A stretch of 64,000 bases of DNA from an uncultured Paludibaculum sp. (lineage in GTDB: Bacteria; Acidobacteriota; Terriglobia; Bryobacterales; Bryobacteraceae). Numbering within the stretch: position 1 is the first letter of the stretch; every line of letters begins with the position of its first letter. Under the pieces are notes generated by a model. The model had not been told where the DNA came from. It searched no databases and worked only from the letters and a program-made list of their open reading frames with translations. The stretch spans positions 2,238,501 to 2,302,500 of the forward strand of contig NZ_OY762269.1 in the NCBI RefSeq assembly GCF_963665245.1, read 5' to 3'. Shown piece by piece: positions 34,146 through 43,238 of this stretch. The position numbers and the translations under genes are program-made.

Positions 34146-35894
34146 ATGCCAACCGCCGTTGTCCGCCAACCCGTCTCCGAGCGCCGTCTGGCCGCCAACC
34201 GTGCCAACGCGAGGAAGTCCACGGGACCACGCACTCCTGAGGGCAAGCGCGCTTCTGCCCAGAACGCTCGCAAAGTGCCTCCCTCTCCCCTCGCCTTCGA
34301 ACTGCCACGCCACTTCGCACTCGAGTGCTTTCACGACGCCCTGCGCCGTACCGCGCCGTGTACGGACGAGCACAGCCGCATCCTGCTCATCAACCGCTGC
34401 ATGCTCCAGGCGCACGAACTTCGCTGGCGGGCACTCGAACGCACCTTGTTTGACACGGCTTGCGCCGAGGCCGACGGAGACTGCGAGACCGCCGCCCTTT
34501 GGATCGCCCGCCAGGCTGGCTTCGCTGCCGCTCTCAAAACCTACCGTCAGTGGATTGAAACGCGCGTCGGGCGTGTGGAAAGGGCGTTGGTCGCGCACGC
34601 TGCCCAGTTGTCCGCGCGCACTGCGGAAACAGCCCGGCCCATGGTCATGGCCGCCGGCTTTTCATCCTCGTTTCATGGGGAGCCCGGGCCGGATGGTTCA
34701 TTCGCGATGTCTTGGAATCGAACCCACCCGCCCGCGCCCCTTGGTCCCATCAACCGTGCTTGGCGCCCCGTGCCGGCGGTTGGCCCCGTCCGTGCCGTGC
34801 GGCCTGTGCCGGCCGTCGGGCCTATCCGCGGGCGGATTCCGCTCTTTCTCGACTGTCCCGCGTTCTCCTCACCCGCCGAGCCGAAATCCACGAAGAACGA
34901 AGCCAAGCCCATGCCGTCTGTCACGCCCCCGAGTCCCGTGCCGGACACGCCCTTTCGGCCATGTGGCTTGGCCGCGGACCCCAACCAAAACGAAGCCATT
35001 CCTGGTGCCCCCGCCACAAACGCGAATGATGGCGAGATCGAGAACGGACTCTCTTTCGTCGCCAATCGTGCCAGACGGCCAGACCGGTCCCCATGCGTTC
35101 CGGCACCCCAAAAAACGAAGCCAATCGCCCACTTTCCACGGTTGCGCCGTCCCGCGCGGCTGAATCGAATCATCTGTTCGAAGCTACTGAAATCTCTCAC
35201 ACATCCCCGCCTCAAACAGCCATCCTCCGTGATAGTGTTGAATCTTTCAAAGCCAGGGCATATAATTGCCCTTTGCAAACGCTTGCAGATTTCCGGGAGC
35301 GCCTTTCCGAATGACTCCAGCCTTGTTGCTCATGCAGTCGGCTCCGTCGCGACTGATCTCCCTGGGTGGTGTGGATCTTTCGATCATCACCATCTATTTC
35401 GTCGTCGTCCTCCTCATCGGCTTCTACCTAAAAGGGCAGTCGTCCACCGGAGAGGACTTCTTCATGGCCGGCCGCGAGATGACAGCCTGGATCGCCGGGC
35501 TCAGCTTCCTCTCGGCCAATCTCGGATCGCTGGAACTGATGGGCTGGGCTGCGGCCGCTTATCAGTACGGCATCCTGGCCACACACTGGTATTGGATCGG
35601 CGCAATCCCCGCGATGCTCTTCCTCGGCATCGTCATGATGCCGTTCTACTACATCTCCAAGACCCACTCGGTCCCGGGCTATCTGCAACTGCGTTTCGGC
35701 GAGCCATCGCGAGCCCTGTCCGCCGTCTCGTTCGGGTTCATGACCGTGCTGATGAGCGGCATCAACATGTATTCGATGGCCCTGGTGATGAAGGTGGTGC
35801 TCGGCTGGGACATCAATTTCAGCATCTGGGTGTCGTCCATCACCGTCGCGATCTATGTCGCCCTTGGCGGATTGCGTTCGGCTATTTTCAATGA
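34146..35894 (+). CDS. Hypothetical protein with ANRANARKSTGPRTPEGK motif; 3' end degenerate
   Basis: The N-terminal motif AANRANARKSTGPRTPEGK, followed by a helical domain to about residue 165, belongs to a group of uncharacterised proteins often seen in Acidobacteria and Planctomycetes. After that comes low-complexity Pro/Val/Arg sequence (RPVPAVGPVRAVRPVPAVG) and three imperfect repeats around ACGAAGCCA (near 34898, 34992 and 35115). As it stands the frame has no stop until 35894 and thus runs 584 bases into the symporter gene in another phase, where it looks like a shadow frame. The native end has probably been lost by frameshift or recombination. Treat only about 34146-34690 as reliable coding sequence. 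Confidence 0.45.
   Translation: MPTAVVRQPVSERRLAANRANARKSTGPRTPEGKRASAQNARKVPPSPLAFELPRHFALECFHDALRRTAPCTDEHSRILLINRCMLQAHELRWRALERTLFDTACAEADGDCETAALWIARQAGFAAALKTYRQWIETRVGRVERALVAHAAQLSARTAETARPMVMAAGFSSSFHGEPGPDGSFAMSWNRTHPPAPLGPINRAWRPVPAVGPVRAVRPVPAVGPIRGRIPLFLDCPAFSSPAEPKSTKNEAKPMPSVTPPSPVPDTPFRPCGLAADPNQNEAIPGAPATNANDGEIENGLSFVANRARRPDRSPCVPAPQKTKPIAHFPRLRRPARLNRIICSKLLKSLTHPRLKQPSSVIVLNLSKPGHIIALCKRLQISGSAFPNDSSLVAHAVGSVATDLPGWCGSFDHHHLFRRRPPHRLLPKRAVVHRRGLLHGRPRDDSLDRRAQLPLGQSRIAGTDGLGCGRLSVRHPGHTLVLDRRNPRDALPRHRHDAVLLHLQDPLGPGLSATAFRRAIASPVRRLVRVHDRADERHQHVFDGPGDEGGARLGHQFQHLGVVHHRRDLCRPWRIAFGYFQ
35238..35266 (+). promoter_or_regulatory. Near-consensus sigma70-type promoter of the symporter operon
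   Basis: TTGAAT at 35238-35243 and TATAAT at 35261-35266 are separated by exactly 17 bases. The -10 box is perfect and the -35 box matches four of six positions. The predicted start point is near 35273, 38 bases before the symporter ATG. Confidence 0.75.
35274..35287. promoter_or_regulatory. LacI/GalR-type operator overlapping the transcription start
   Basis: TGCAAACGCTTGCA has the inverted TGCAA/TTGCA arms and central CG that mark LacI/GalR-family operators. It starts at about +1 of the promoter at 35238-35266, the classic position for repression by road-block. No LacI-family gene lies in the window, so the regulator would be elsewhere. Confidence 0.65.
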
Positions 35895-37023
35895 AGTTCT
35901 GCAGTTCATCCTCATCTGGGTGGGTGCGCTCGTCATTCCCATAGTCGGACTCGTCGAGGCCGGTGGCTGGGACGGCATGGTGGCGAAGATCCATCAGAAC
36001 TGGCAGGGGCAGGACTACACGCACCTGTGGAGCACAATGGGTTCGTTCACCGACAATCCCATGGGCATCCATTGGACCGGCATCGTGCTCGGTCTCGGAT
36101 GGGTAATCTCCTTCGGATATTGGACGACGGACTTCCTCGTCGTCCAACGCGTGCTAGCGGCAAAGGATCTGCGTGCGGCCAAGATGGCGCCCATCATCGG
36201 CGCCGCCTTTAAGATGATGGTGCCCTTCATCGTCATTCTTCCTGGTCTCCTTGCACTGGCCGTTCTCCCCTTCAAGCTGACGGGAGAGGGTGCCGCGCTC
36301 GCGTCGGGCGGGCACAGCTACAACGAGGTGCTGCCCATCATGTTGGCTCGCTATTGCGGGCCCGGCTTGCTCGGGTTGGGGATCACCGCCCTGATTGCAG
36401 GCTTCATGAGCGGCATGGCCGGCAATGTGAGCGCGTTCGCGACCGTCTGGACCTACGACATCTATCGCGCGTTCGTGAAAAAGGAAGCGACCGATGCTCA
36501 CTACGTCAGCATGGGCCGCTGGTGCACCGTCCTCGGCGTGCTGATCTCCATCGGCACCGCCTATCTCGTCATGGAGTTCAAGAGCATCATGGACTATGTC
36601 CAGGCGCTCTTCAGCTTCTTCATCGCTCCGCTGTTCGGCACCGTGATCCTGGGCATGTTGTGGAAGCGGGCCACACCGCAGGGTGGGTTCTGGGGGCTCC
36701 TCACCGGTACGGTCTCATCCATCGCCATGTGGGCCTGGGTCAAGGCGGATCATTCGGCGCTCAGCTACATCGCGTTTTCCTCGAACGCCAAGGACATGGC
36801 CGAGAACATGTATCGCGCCCTCTGGTCGTGGCTGGTCTGCGTGATTGTCACCGTCGTGGTGAGTTACCTGACGGCACCCAAGCCGGAGAAAGAACTGGTG
36901 GGCTTGGTCTATGGCTGCACCGAAATCCCCAGTGAGGCGCAGGTCCCGCTCTATCAGCGCCCGGCCTTCTGGGCCGTCCTCATCGCGATCGTTTTCGTGA
37001 TTCTACAGGTGATTTTCTGGTAA
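35311..37023 (+). CDS. Sodium:solute symporter (SSS family), probable sugar uptake
   Basis: This 570-aa integral membrane protein has about 14 hydrophobic segments. It carries the SSS family hallmarks IYFVVVLLIGFYLKG at the first helix, EDFFMAGREMTAWIAGLSF, then LELMGWAAAAYQYG, and a GLRSAIFNEVLQFI segment that corresponds to the sodium/substrate helix region. The sequence is of the SGLT-like sugar transporter subgroup. I start at the ATG at 35311 (GGGAG ten bases upstream). It is followed within a few bases by a small membrane protein and by a sugar isomerase, so the operon imports and isomerises one sugar. Which sugar is not determined. Confidence 0.92.
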   Translation: MTPALLLMQSAPSRLISLGGVDLSIITIYFVVVLLIGFYLKGQSSTGEDFFMAGREMTAWIAGLSFLSANLGSLELMGWAAAAYQYGILATHWYWIGAIPAMLFLGIVMMPFYYISKTHSVPGYLQLRFGEPSRALSAVSFGFMTVLMSGINMYSMALVMKVVLGWDINFSIWVSSITVAIYVALGGLRSAIFNEVLQFILIWVGALVIPIVGLVEAGGWDGMVAKIHQNWQGQDYTHLWSTMGSFTDNPMGIHWTGIVLGLGWVISFGYWTTDFLVVQRVLAAKDLRAAKMAPIIGAAFKMMVPFIVILPGLLALAVLPFKLTGEGAALASGGHSYNEVLPIMLARYCGPGLLGLGITALIAGFMSGMAGNVSAFATVWTYDIYRAFVKKEATDAHYVSMGRWCTVLGVLISIGTAYLVMEFKSIMDYVQALFSFFIAPLFGTVILGMLWKRATPQGGFWGLLTGTVSSIAMWAWVKADHSALSYIAFSSNAKDMAENMYRALWSWLVCVIVTVVVSYLTAPKPEKELVGLVYGCTEIPSEAQVPLYQRPAFWAVLIAIVFVILQVIFW

Positions 37024-37028
37024 ACACC

Positions 37029-37241
37029 ATGCCGAAACATATCTCAATCTGGTTCTTCACGGGGGTCCTTCTCCTGGTCTATGGCGTGATCATCGGCTCG
37101 GCGGGTATCTACGGACTCTCGCATCCGCCGGAGAATCACGTCGTGCTGGAAAGTCTTCATATCGACATCTGGTGGGGCGCGGCGCTCACCTTGATTGGCG
37201 CGTTCTACTGTTGGAAATTCGTGCCCACGGGAAAGGAATAA
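37029..37241 (+). CDS. Small two-helix membrane protein in the symporter operon
   Basis: This 70-aa protein starts 5 bases after the symporter stop. It has two membrane helices, ISIWFFTGVLLLVYGVIIG and WWGAALTLIGAFYCW, joined by a short loop containing HPPENHVVLE. Small partners of this type are found next to SSS transporters and may be accessory subunits. No function has been shown that I can name. Confidence 0.8.
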   Translation: MPKHISIWFFTGVLLLVYGVIIGSAGIYGLSHPPENHVVLESLHIDIWWGAALTLIGAFYCWKFVPTGKE

Positions 37242-37244
37242 TTC

Positions 37245-38654
37245 ATGCAACGCAAAATGACATTCGGTGTGATTGTTGGCAACCGCGGCTTCTTCCCTGA
37301 TCATCTGGCCAAAACCGGACGGGAGGACATCATCCGCGTACTGGAAGCGGCCGGCTATGGCGTGGTGGTCTTGTCGCCGGAAGAAAGCAAATACGGCGCC
37401 GTGGAGACACGAGTCGAATCCCGCAAGTGCGCTGACCTGTTCAAGCGCAACCGCGAAGCGATCGATGGCATCATCGTCACCCTGCCTAACTTTGGCGAGG
37501 AACGCGGCATTGTCGAAGCCCTGAACCTGGCCGACCTGCGCGTCCCCGTGCTCATTCAGGCGACGCCCGATCGCGCCGACAACATGACCATCGCCGTCCG
37601 CCGCGATAGCTTCTGCGGCAAGATGAGCGCCTGCAATAATCTGCAGCAGTACAAGATCCCTTACTCGCTCACCACCCTGCACACTGAGTCGCTGGACTCG
37701 CCGGAGTTCGCCAACGACCTGGCGTCCTTCGCGGCCATCTGCCGTGTGGTGAAGGGCCTGCGGCGGTGTCGAGTCGGCGCCATCGGTGCGCGGCCGACGG
37801 CCTTCAATACCGTCCGCTACAGCGAAAAGCTGTTTGAAGGTTCCGGAATCGACATCGATCCCATCGACCTCTCCGAGATCTTCGGTCGCATCCAGAAGAT
37901 GAAGGACGACGATCCGGCCGCTGTCGCCAAACTCGCTCAGATCCAGGCCTACGTCTCCACTGCCGGCATCGCGCCCGAAGCGCTGGTGAAGATGGCGAAG
38001 CTTGGAGCGGTGATCGATGGCTGGATGAAGGACAACGAAATCACCGTCACAGCCATCCAGTGCTGGACGTCGATGGAAGAGTACTTCGGCGTTGTGCCCT
38101 GCACCATCATGAGCATGATGAGCAACAACCTCTTCCCCAGCGCGTGCGAAGTCGACGTGCCTGGCGTGGTGGGGATGTATGCCCTGGCGCTCGCTTCCGA
38201 GACGCCCAGCGCCCTGCTCGACTGGAACAACAACTACGGCGACGATCCCGACAAGGCCGTCTGCTTCCACTGTTCCAACCTGCCGAAGCATTTCTTCGAG
38301 TCGGCGCGCATGGACTACCAGGAGATCATCGCCGGCACGGTGGGCAAGCTCAACACGTTCGGCACGGTAGTGGGCAAGGTGAAGGCCAGCCCCATGACCT
38401 ACCTGCGCGTTTCCACCACCGACAGCAAGGGCAAGATCAGTTGCTACATCGGTGAGGGCGAGTTCACTGACGATCCGCTGGAGACGTTCGGTGGAGCCGG
38501 TGTGGTGCGCATCCCCAATTTGCAGGGATTGCTGCGCTACATCTGCGAGAACGGCTTCGAGCACCACGTGGCGGCCAACATGTCACGCGTCGCTCCTGCG
38601 GTTCATGAGGCCCTGCACAAATACCTGGGCTGGGATATCCACTGGCACCGTTAA
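37245..38654 (+). CDS. L-fucose/L-arabinose isomerase family protein
   Basis: This 469-aa cytoplasmic protein begins at an ATG with AAAGGA seven bases upstream. It belongs to the FucI/AraA-related family: an N-terminal Rossmann-like half (FGVIVGNRGFFPDHL, DGIIVTLPNFGEERG), then a C-terminal half with the metal-sugar site region (QCWTSMEEYFGVVPC, CEVDVPGVVGMYAL, DWNNNYGDDPDKAVCFHC). Such enzymes interconvert aldose and ketose using Mn2+. It is a distant member and might act on another deoxy- or sulfo-sugar. It ends the operon behind the LacI-type operator, 3 bases after the small membrane protein. Confidence 0.85.
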   Translation: MQRKMTFGVIVGNRGFFPDHLAKTGREDIIRVLEAAGYGVVVLSPEESKYGAVETRVESRKCADLFKRNREAIDGIIVTLPNFGEERGIVEALNLADLRVPVLIQATPDRADNMTIAVRRDSFCGKMSACNNLQQYKIPYSLTTLHTESLDSPEFANDLASFAAICRVVKGLRRCRVGAIGARPTAFNTVRYSEKLFEGSGIDIDPIDLSEIFGRIQKMKDDDPAAVAKLAQIQAYVSTAGIAPEALVKMAKLGAVIDGWMKDNEITVTAIQCWTSMEEYFGVVPCTIMSMMSNNLFPSACEVDVPGVVGMYALALASETPSALLDWNNNYGDDPDKAVCFHCSNLPKHFFESARMDYQEIIAGTVGKLNTFGTVVGKVKASPMTYLRVSTTDSKGKISCYIGEGEFTDDPLETFGGAGVVRIPNLQGLLRYICENGFEHHVAANMSRVAPAVHEALHKYLGWDIHWHR

Positions 38655-38737
38655 GGAATGCAAAGAGTCGATGCTCCACGGCGGCACGCGATTGTCGGCC
38701 GCCGTCGGCGCATCGTACAATAAGGCCGGTTTGCGAA

Positions 38738-39742
38738 ATGCGCCGCCTTCCCCTGTGTCTTCTCCTGGCCTGCCTGATCCCCGTGTTTGGGCAGACCCCC
38801 GATTTCTATAGGCAGACACCCCGCCTGATGTGGGTTGTGCGCGACGCCCAAGCCACCGCTGATGCCTGGGAAAAGGCCGGTGTGCCGCATGACGGCGACC
38901 TCGAACCCTACCAGGCCGCCAAGGTGGAGTTGCGCGGAAGACCGGGCAGCCACAAGTTTTCGATGCTCAGCGGTTACTTCGGCAACCTGCGCGCCGACTG
39001 GATCCAGCCCGTCAAGGGGAACTCCGCCTGGAAGGAGTTCCTGGACAAGCGCGGGCCCGGAGTCTTCGGGCTGATGTTCCGTGTTCCCTCCATGGACGAA
39101 TTGGTCATGGAGGCCGCCCGCCTCCAGTCCCTCGGTGTGACCCGCCTGGAAGAGGGTGTCTTCGAGTTTGACCAGGGCTGGAAGGTGCCCTACGTGATGT
39201 TGGACACGGCTGGGGAAGGGAAGTACACGCTGTGTTTGTACTACGACCCGGAGCCGGATCCGGCCCCCGACAGCCGGGGGCCCCAGGTCGCGCAGTTGGC
39301 CCTGATCGCGAAGGATCTCTCCAAAGTCTCGGCCTACTGGACGAAGCTCGGCTTTGCACCCATCGTGGAGTCGCACTCCGAGATCCGCGAGAAAGTCTAC
39401 AAGGGTGCACCCGGCCGATTCGAGATGAAGCTGGCCTTCCAGCGCCAGTTCCCCATCGCGATGGAGTGGATCCAGCCTGTGGTTGGGCCCTCCATCTACG
39501 AGGATCAACTGGCGGGGCAGGGTGAGGGGTTCCAGCACCTGGCCTTCGACGCCAAGGACCTGGAAACGGAGTCGGCGCGGTGGCGGGAGTTAGGCTTTCC
39601 GGCGACGATGTCCGGAACGTGGGGCGAGAAGGGCGCGGCGGGCTCCGGCCGCTTTGCTTACCACGATCTCCACGCCGCGGGCGGAGTCGACGTTGAGCTG
39701 CTGTGGAACTACGCCACCTCGGCAGCCCGAACCGGCCCGTGA
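38738..39742 (+). CDS. Secreted VOC (glyoxalase-like) protein with two domains
   Basis: This 334-aa protein has a signal peptide (MRRLPLCLLLACLIPVFGQ) and two vicinal-oxygen-chelate domains in tandem (about residues 25-165 and 175-325). Each opens with the VOC strand pattern (LMWVVRDAQATADAWEKAG; LALIAKDLSKVSAYWTKLG). Segments such as FQHLAFDAKDLE suggest a metal-binding His in the second domain. The enzymatic role is unknown; VOC proteins include lyases, dioxygenases and binding proteins. Extracytoplasmic location is unusual for the group but frequent in Acidobacteria. It stands alone between the sugar operon and tricorn. Confidence 0.75.
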   Translation: MRRLPLCLLLACLIPVFGQTPDFYRQTPRLMWVVRDAQATADAWEKAGVPHDGDLEPYQAAKVELRGRPGSHKFSMLSGYFGNLRADWIQPVKGNSAWKEFLDKRGPGVFGLMFRVPSMDELVMEAARLQSLGVTRLEEGVFEFDQGWKVPYVMLDTAGEGKYTLCLYYDPEPDPAPDSRGPQVAQLALIAKDLSKVSAYWTKLGFAPIVESHSEIREKVYKGAPGRFEMKLAFQRQFPIAMEWIQPVVGPSIYEDQLAGQGEGFQHLAFDAKDLETESARWRELGFPATMSGTWGEKGAAGSGRFAYHDLHAAGGVDVELLWNYATSAARTGP

Positions 39743-39803
39743 CCGGTCAATTTACAGGAAATTGTCCCGGCTGGAGGTAAAATCAGGACCACGGAGGTTC
39801 CTG

Positions 39804-42800
39804 ATGGCCCGCCCAGCCAGTCTCGCCGCAGTCGTTATCCTGATCTCGTCCGCCGGATTTGGACAGGAGAATCCACCGCTGCTGGCCCAGCAGCCCACGT
39901 TGAGCGCCACCCAGATTGCGTTCGTCTTTGCGAACGACCTGTGGACTGTTCCACGGACCGGTGGCGAGGCCACTCGGCTGACGGTCAGCCCGGGTGCCGA
40001 GTCCGACCCGCGCTTCTCACCCGACGGAAAGTGGATTGCCTTCACCGGCCAGTACGACGGAAACGTGGACGCATTCGTCATCCCCGCCACCGGAGGAGTG
40101 CCCCGCCGGCTTACCTATCACCCCGCGCCCGACACCGTGCGGGGCTGGACTCCGGATGGGACGAAGGTCCTCTTTTCCTCTTCCAGAGCCAACTTCAACT
40201 TCACCGATCAGTTGTTCACCGTACCCGTGGGCGGAGGCGATGCCACGAAGCTGCCACTGCCCATCGCCTACGAGGCCAGCTATGCGCCCGACCAGAAACG
40301 CATCGCCTACGTGCCGCTGGCCCGCGCCTTCCAGGCCTGGAAGCGCTATCGGGGCGGCCGTGCCACACCCATCTGGCTGGCCGACCTCGCCAACAGCCGC
40401 ATCGAGAAGGTGCCGCGGGAAGGGTCGAACGACTATTGCCCCATGTGGGTGGGCGACAAGGTCTACTTCCTCAGTGACCGGAACCCGGGTGGCAAGGTGT
40501 CGCTTTTCGTCTACGATACGGGCTCCAAAAAGGTGACGCAGGCGGCCGCGAACACGGGCATGGACTTCAAGTCGGCTTCGGCCGGGCCCGGCTCCGTCGT
40601 GATCGAACAGTTTGGCCAGCTCCTGTTGTTCGACCTGAAGTCGTCCAAGCTCACGCCGGTGCGCGTGAGCATCGCCGGAGACCTGTCCGAGGTGCGGCCC
40701 CAGCTTGTCGATGTCGCCAAGCGTCTCACCAACGCCCATCTCTCGCCCACCGGTGCCCGCGCGCTGTTCGAAGCGCGCGGCGAGATCCTCACGGTGCCGG
40801 CCGAGAAAGGCGATGCCCGCAATCTCACCAACTCGCCCGCCGTCATGGATCGCGATCCTGCGTGGTCGCCCGACGGCCAATGGATCGCCTATTTCTCTGA
40901 TGAATCCGGGGAATACCAGTTGCATGTGCGCGACTCGCTCGGCAAGCAGGAGCCGCGAAAGATCCAACTGGAGGAAAGGCCGACCTTTTACAGCGGGCCT
41001 CGCTGGTCGCCCGACAGCAGGAAGATCGCGTATGCCGACGCCCATCTGAACATCTGGTATGTCGACATTGAGGACAAAAAGCCCGTGAAGGTGGCCAAGG
41101 ACCGGTTCCTCTTTACCAGCGGCGACCGGCCTCCCTCGTGGTCGCCCGACAGCAAGTGGCTGGCCTACACGAACAGGCTGCCGAACTACCTGGGCGCCGT
41201 ATTTCTGTACTCCCTTGCGGACGCGAAGAGCACTCAGCTCACCGATGGCATGAGCGATGCCCAGAACCCCGTCTTCGACAAAGGTGGGAAGTATCTCTAC
41301 TTTTCGGCGAGTACGGACTCCGGCCCCACGCTGGAACCGGACATCCACAGCATCGGCACCTCTCAGACACGCAGTGTCTACCTGACCGTGTTGTCGAAGA
41401 GCGACCCGTCGCCCTTTGCTCCGGAGAGCGACGAAGAGAAAGCCGCAAAGAAGGAAGACGAGAAGAAGAAAGACGACGATAAGAAGCCGGAAGAGGCCAA
41501 GAAGCCCGAGCCGGCCAAAGTGCCCGACGTCAAGATCGATTTCGACAAGATCGGCCAGCGGATTCTGGCCATGCCGCTGCCCGCTGCCCAGTACTTCCGC
41601 TTACAAGTGGGCAAGGAAGGCAACCTGTTCGCATTGGCCGCTCCGCCGCGCGGAGCCGGAGGCCCGCCCGGCTTCAGCGTGCACCGGTACGATCTCAAAT
41701 TGCGGAAATCCGACGTCGTCGCCAGTGGCGTCCGCTTCTTCGAGGTCTCCGCCAACGGCGAAAAAACGCTCACCGCACAGGCCGACAAGTGGACCATTCA
41801 GGCGCTGCGCCCCATGCCGCCCAACGGAGCGCCCACTCCACCGCCCACCCCGCCACCGGCCCCGGCGGCCCTGAAGATCGAGGGACTGCAAGTGAAGTCG
41901 GAGCCGCGGGCCGAGTGGATGCAGATGTATCGCGACGCCTGGCGCATCCAGCGCGAGTTCTTCTACGACCCGAACCTGCACGGCGTCAACGTGGCCGACT
42001 ATTCCAAGAAGTACGAGAAGTTCGCCGCGGCGGCGATGTCGCGCCGGGATCTCAACTACGTCCTCGCCGACATGATGGGCGAGTTGACGGTGGGCCATCT
42101 CTTCGTCGCCGGTGGAGACCTGCCTGAAGTGAAAACCATCCCGACGGGCCTGTTGGGCTGCGATTTCAAAATCGAAAACGGACGTTACCGTTTCACCCGC
42201 ATTCTGGACGGCGAGAACTGGAACCCCGATGTCAAAGCTCCGCTGACCCAGCCCGGAGTCAATGTCCAGGAGGGTGAGTACCTGCTGGCTGTGAATGGCC
42301 GGGACGTCACGCCCGGAGAAGAGGTCTATCGTTACTTTGAAGCGACGTCCGGCAAGCAGACCGTGCTGCGAGTGGGCCCCAATCCCAACAACGATGGTTC
42401 GCGCGAAGTCGTCGTGACGCCCATTCCCAACGAGTCCAGGCTGCGCAATCTCGCCTGGATCGAGGAGAACCGGCGCAAGGTCGACCGTCTGACGAACGGC
42501 CGTGTGGCGTATGTCTATATGCCGGACACGGCGAACGGCGGCTTGGCCAACTTCACGCGCTACTTCTACGCGCAGGTGGGCAAGGACGCAGCAATCATCG
42601 ACGAGCGATTCAACGGGGGAGGCCTGCTGGCCACCGACATCATCGAGGTGCTGAACCGCAAGCGCATGAGCGCCGTGGCCACCCGCGACGGCGAAGACGA
42701 AGTCCAGCCGCAGGGCGCCATTTTCGGGCCGAAGGTGATGATCATCAATGAATACGCCGGCTCCGGTGGCGATGCGATGCCCAATTACTTCCGCCGCGCC

Positions 42801-43106
42801 AACACCGGCAAGCTGGTGGGTAAGCGCACCTGGGGCGGGCTGGTGGGCCGCGCCGGGGCTCCCCAGTTGCTGGACGGCGGCTTCGTCTCCTCTCCGAGTT
42901 CCGGCGTCTGGGGGCCCAACTCCCAGTGGGACACTGAGAACATCGGCGTGCCACCCGACATCGAAGTCGAGAACGATCCTGAACTCGTCGGACAGGGCAA
43001 GGACCCCCAGTTGGAGAAAGCGGTAGAGGTGGTCCTGGCGGAACTGGCAAAGACGCCGGTCGCCAAGCCGAAGCGGCCCGCTTACCCGAACTATCACAAG
43101 CCTTAG
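39804..43106 (+). CDS. Tricorn protease homologue (S41), secreted
   Basis: From the ATG at 39804 (GGAGG six bases upstream) the protein is 1100 aa with a signal peptide (MARPASLAAVVILISSAGFG). Two beta-propellers fill residues about 30-580 (RFSPDGKWIAFTG, AWSPDGQWIAYFS). A Lys/Glu-rich linker follows (KAAKKEDEKKKDDDKKPEE), then the C1 helical domain, a PDZ domain (VQEGEYLLAVNGRDVTPG) and the S41 catalytic domain. Catalytic residues are the His in LTVGHLFVAGGD and the Ser in YAGSGGD; DERFNGGG is also conserved. Tricorn cuts peptides into di- and tripeptides. Unlike the archaeal enzyme, this copy is exported to the periplasm. An open frame further upstream (from 39654) overlaps the previous gene and is not used. 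Confidence 0.93.
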   Translation: MARPASLAAVVILISSAGFGQENPPLLAQQPTLSATQIAFVFANDLWTVPRTGGEATRLTVSPGAESDPRFSPDGKWIAFTGQYDGNVDAFVIPATGGVPRRLTYHPAPDTVRGWTPDGTKVLFSSSRANFNFTDQLFTVPVGGGDATKLPLPIAYEASYAPDQKRIAYVPLARAFQAWKRYRGGRATPIWLADLANSRIEKVPREGSNDYCPMWVGDKVYFLSDRNPGGKVSLFVYDTGSKKVTQAAANTGMDFKSASAGPGSVVIEQFGQLLLFDLKSSKLTPVRVSIAGDLSEVRPQLVDVAKRLTNAHLSPTGARALFEARGEILTVPAEKGDARNLTNSPAVMDRDPAWSPDGQWIAYFSDESGEYQLHVRDSLGKQEPRKIQLEERPTFYSGPRWSPDSRKIAYADAHLNIWYVDIEDKKPVKVAKDRFLFTSGDRPPSWSPDSKWLAYTNRLPNYLGAVFLYSLADAKSTQLTDGMSDAQNPVFDKGGKYLYFSASTDSGPTLEPDIHSIGTSQTRSVYLTVLSKSDPSPFAPESDEEKAAKKEDEKKKDDDKKPEEAKKPEPAKVPDVKIDFDKIGQRILAMPLPAAQYFRLQVGKEGNLFALAAPPRGAGGPPGFSVHRYDLKLRKSDVVASGVRFFEVSANGEKTLTAQADKWTIQALRPMPPNGAPTPPPTPPPAPAALKIEGLQVKSEPRAEWMQMYRDAWRIQREFFYDPNLHGVNVADYSKKYEKFAAAAMSRRDLNYVLADMMGELTVGHLFVAGGDLPEVKTIPTGLLGCDFKIENGRYRFTRILDGENWNPDVKAPLTQPGVNVQEGEYLLAVNGRDVTPGEEVYRYFEATSGKQTVLRVGPNPNNDGSREVVVTPIPNESRLRNLAWIEENRRKVDRLTNGRVAYVYMPDTANGGLANFTRYFYAQVGKDAAIIDERFNGGGLLATDIIEVLNRKRMSAVATRDGEDEVQPQGAIFGPKVMIINEYAGSGGDAMPNYFRRANTGKLVGKRTWGGLVGRAGAPQLLDGGFVSSPSSGVWGPNSQWDTENIGVPPDIEVENDPELVGQGKDPQLEKAVEVVLAELAKTPVAKPKRPAYPNYHKP

Positions 43107-43238
43107 GGCTCGATGTGCGTTTCGGGAATATTGGGGACCTCCGGATGGATATACCAGACGGCAAGGTGTCGCGGCCCGTTGGAGACACTCCAGCGGGCGG
43201 CGACAGTTGCCAAGTCTCTATTCCAAGGAGCCCGATTC

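Noticed and set aside
37044..38567. 507-codon reverse frame opposite the sugar isomerase
   Set aside because: It is antisense to a well-conserved gene and rich in Val/Asp/Gly/His as expected for a mirror frame in GC-rich DNA. No start signal.
40017..43097. Two long reverse frames (443 and 498 codons) over tricorn
   Set aside because: Both are antisense to the tricorn gene, with no recognisable domain and composition typical of shadow frames.
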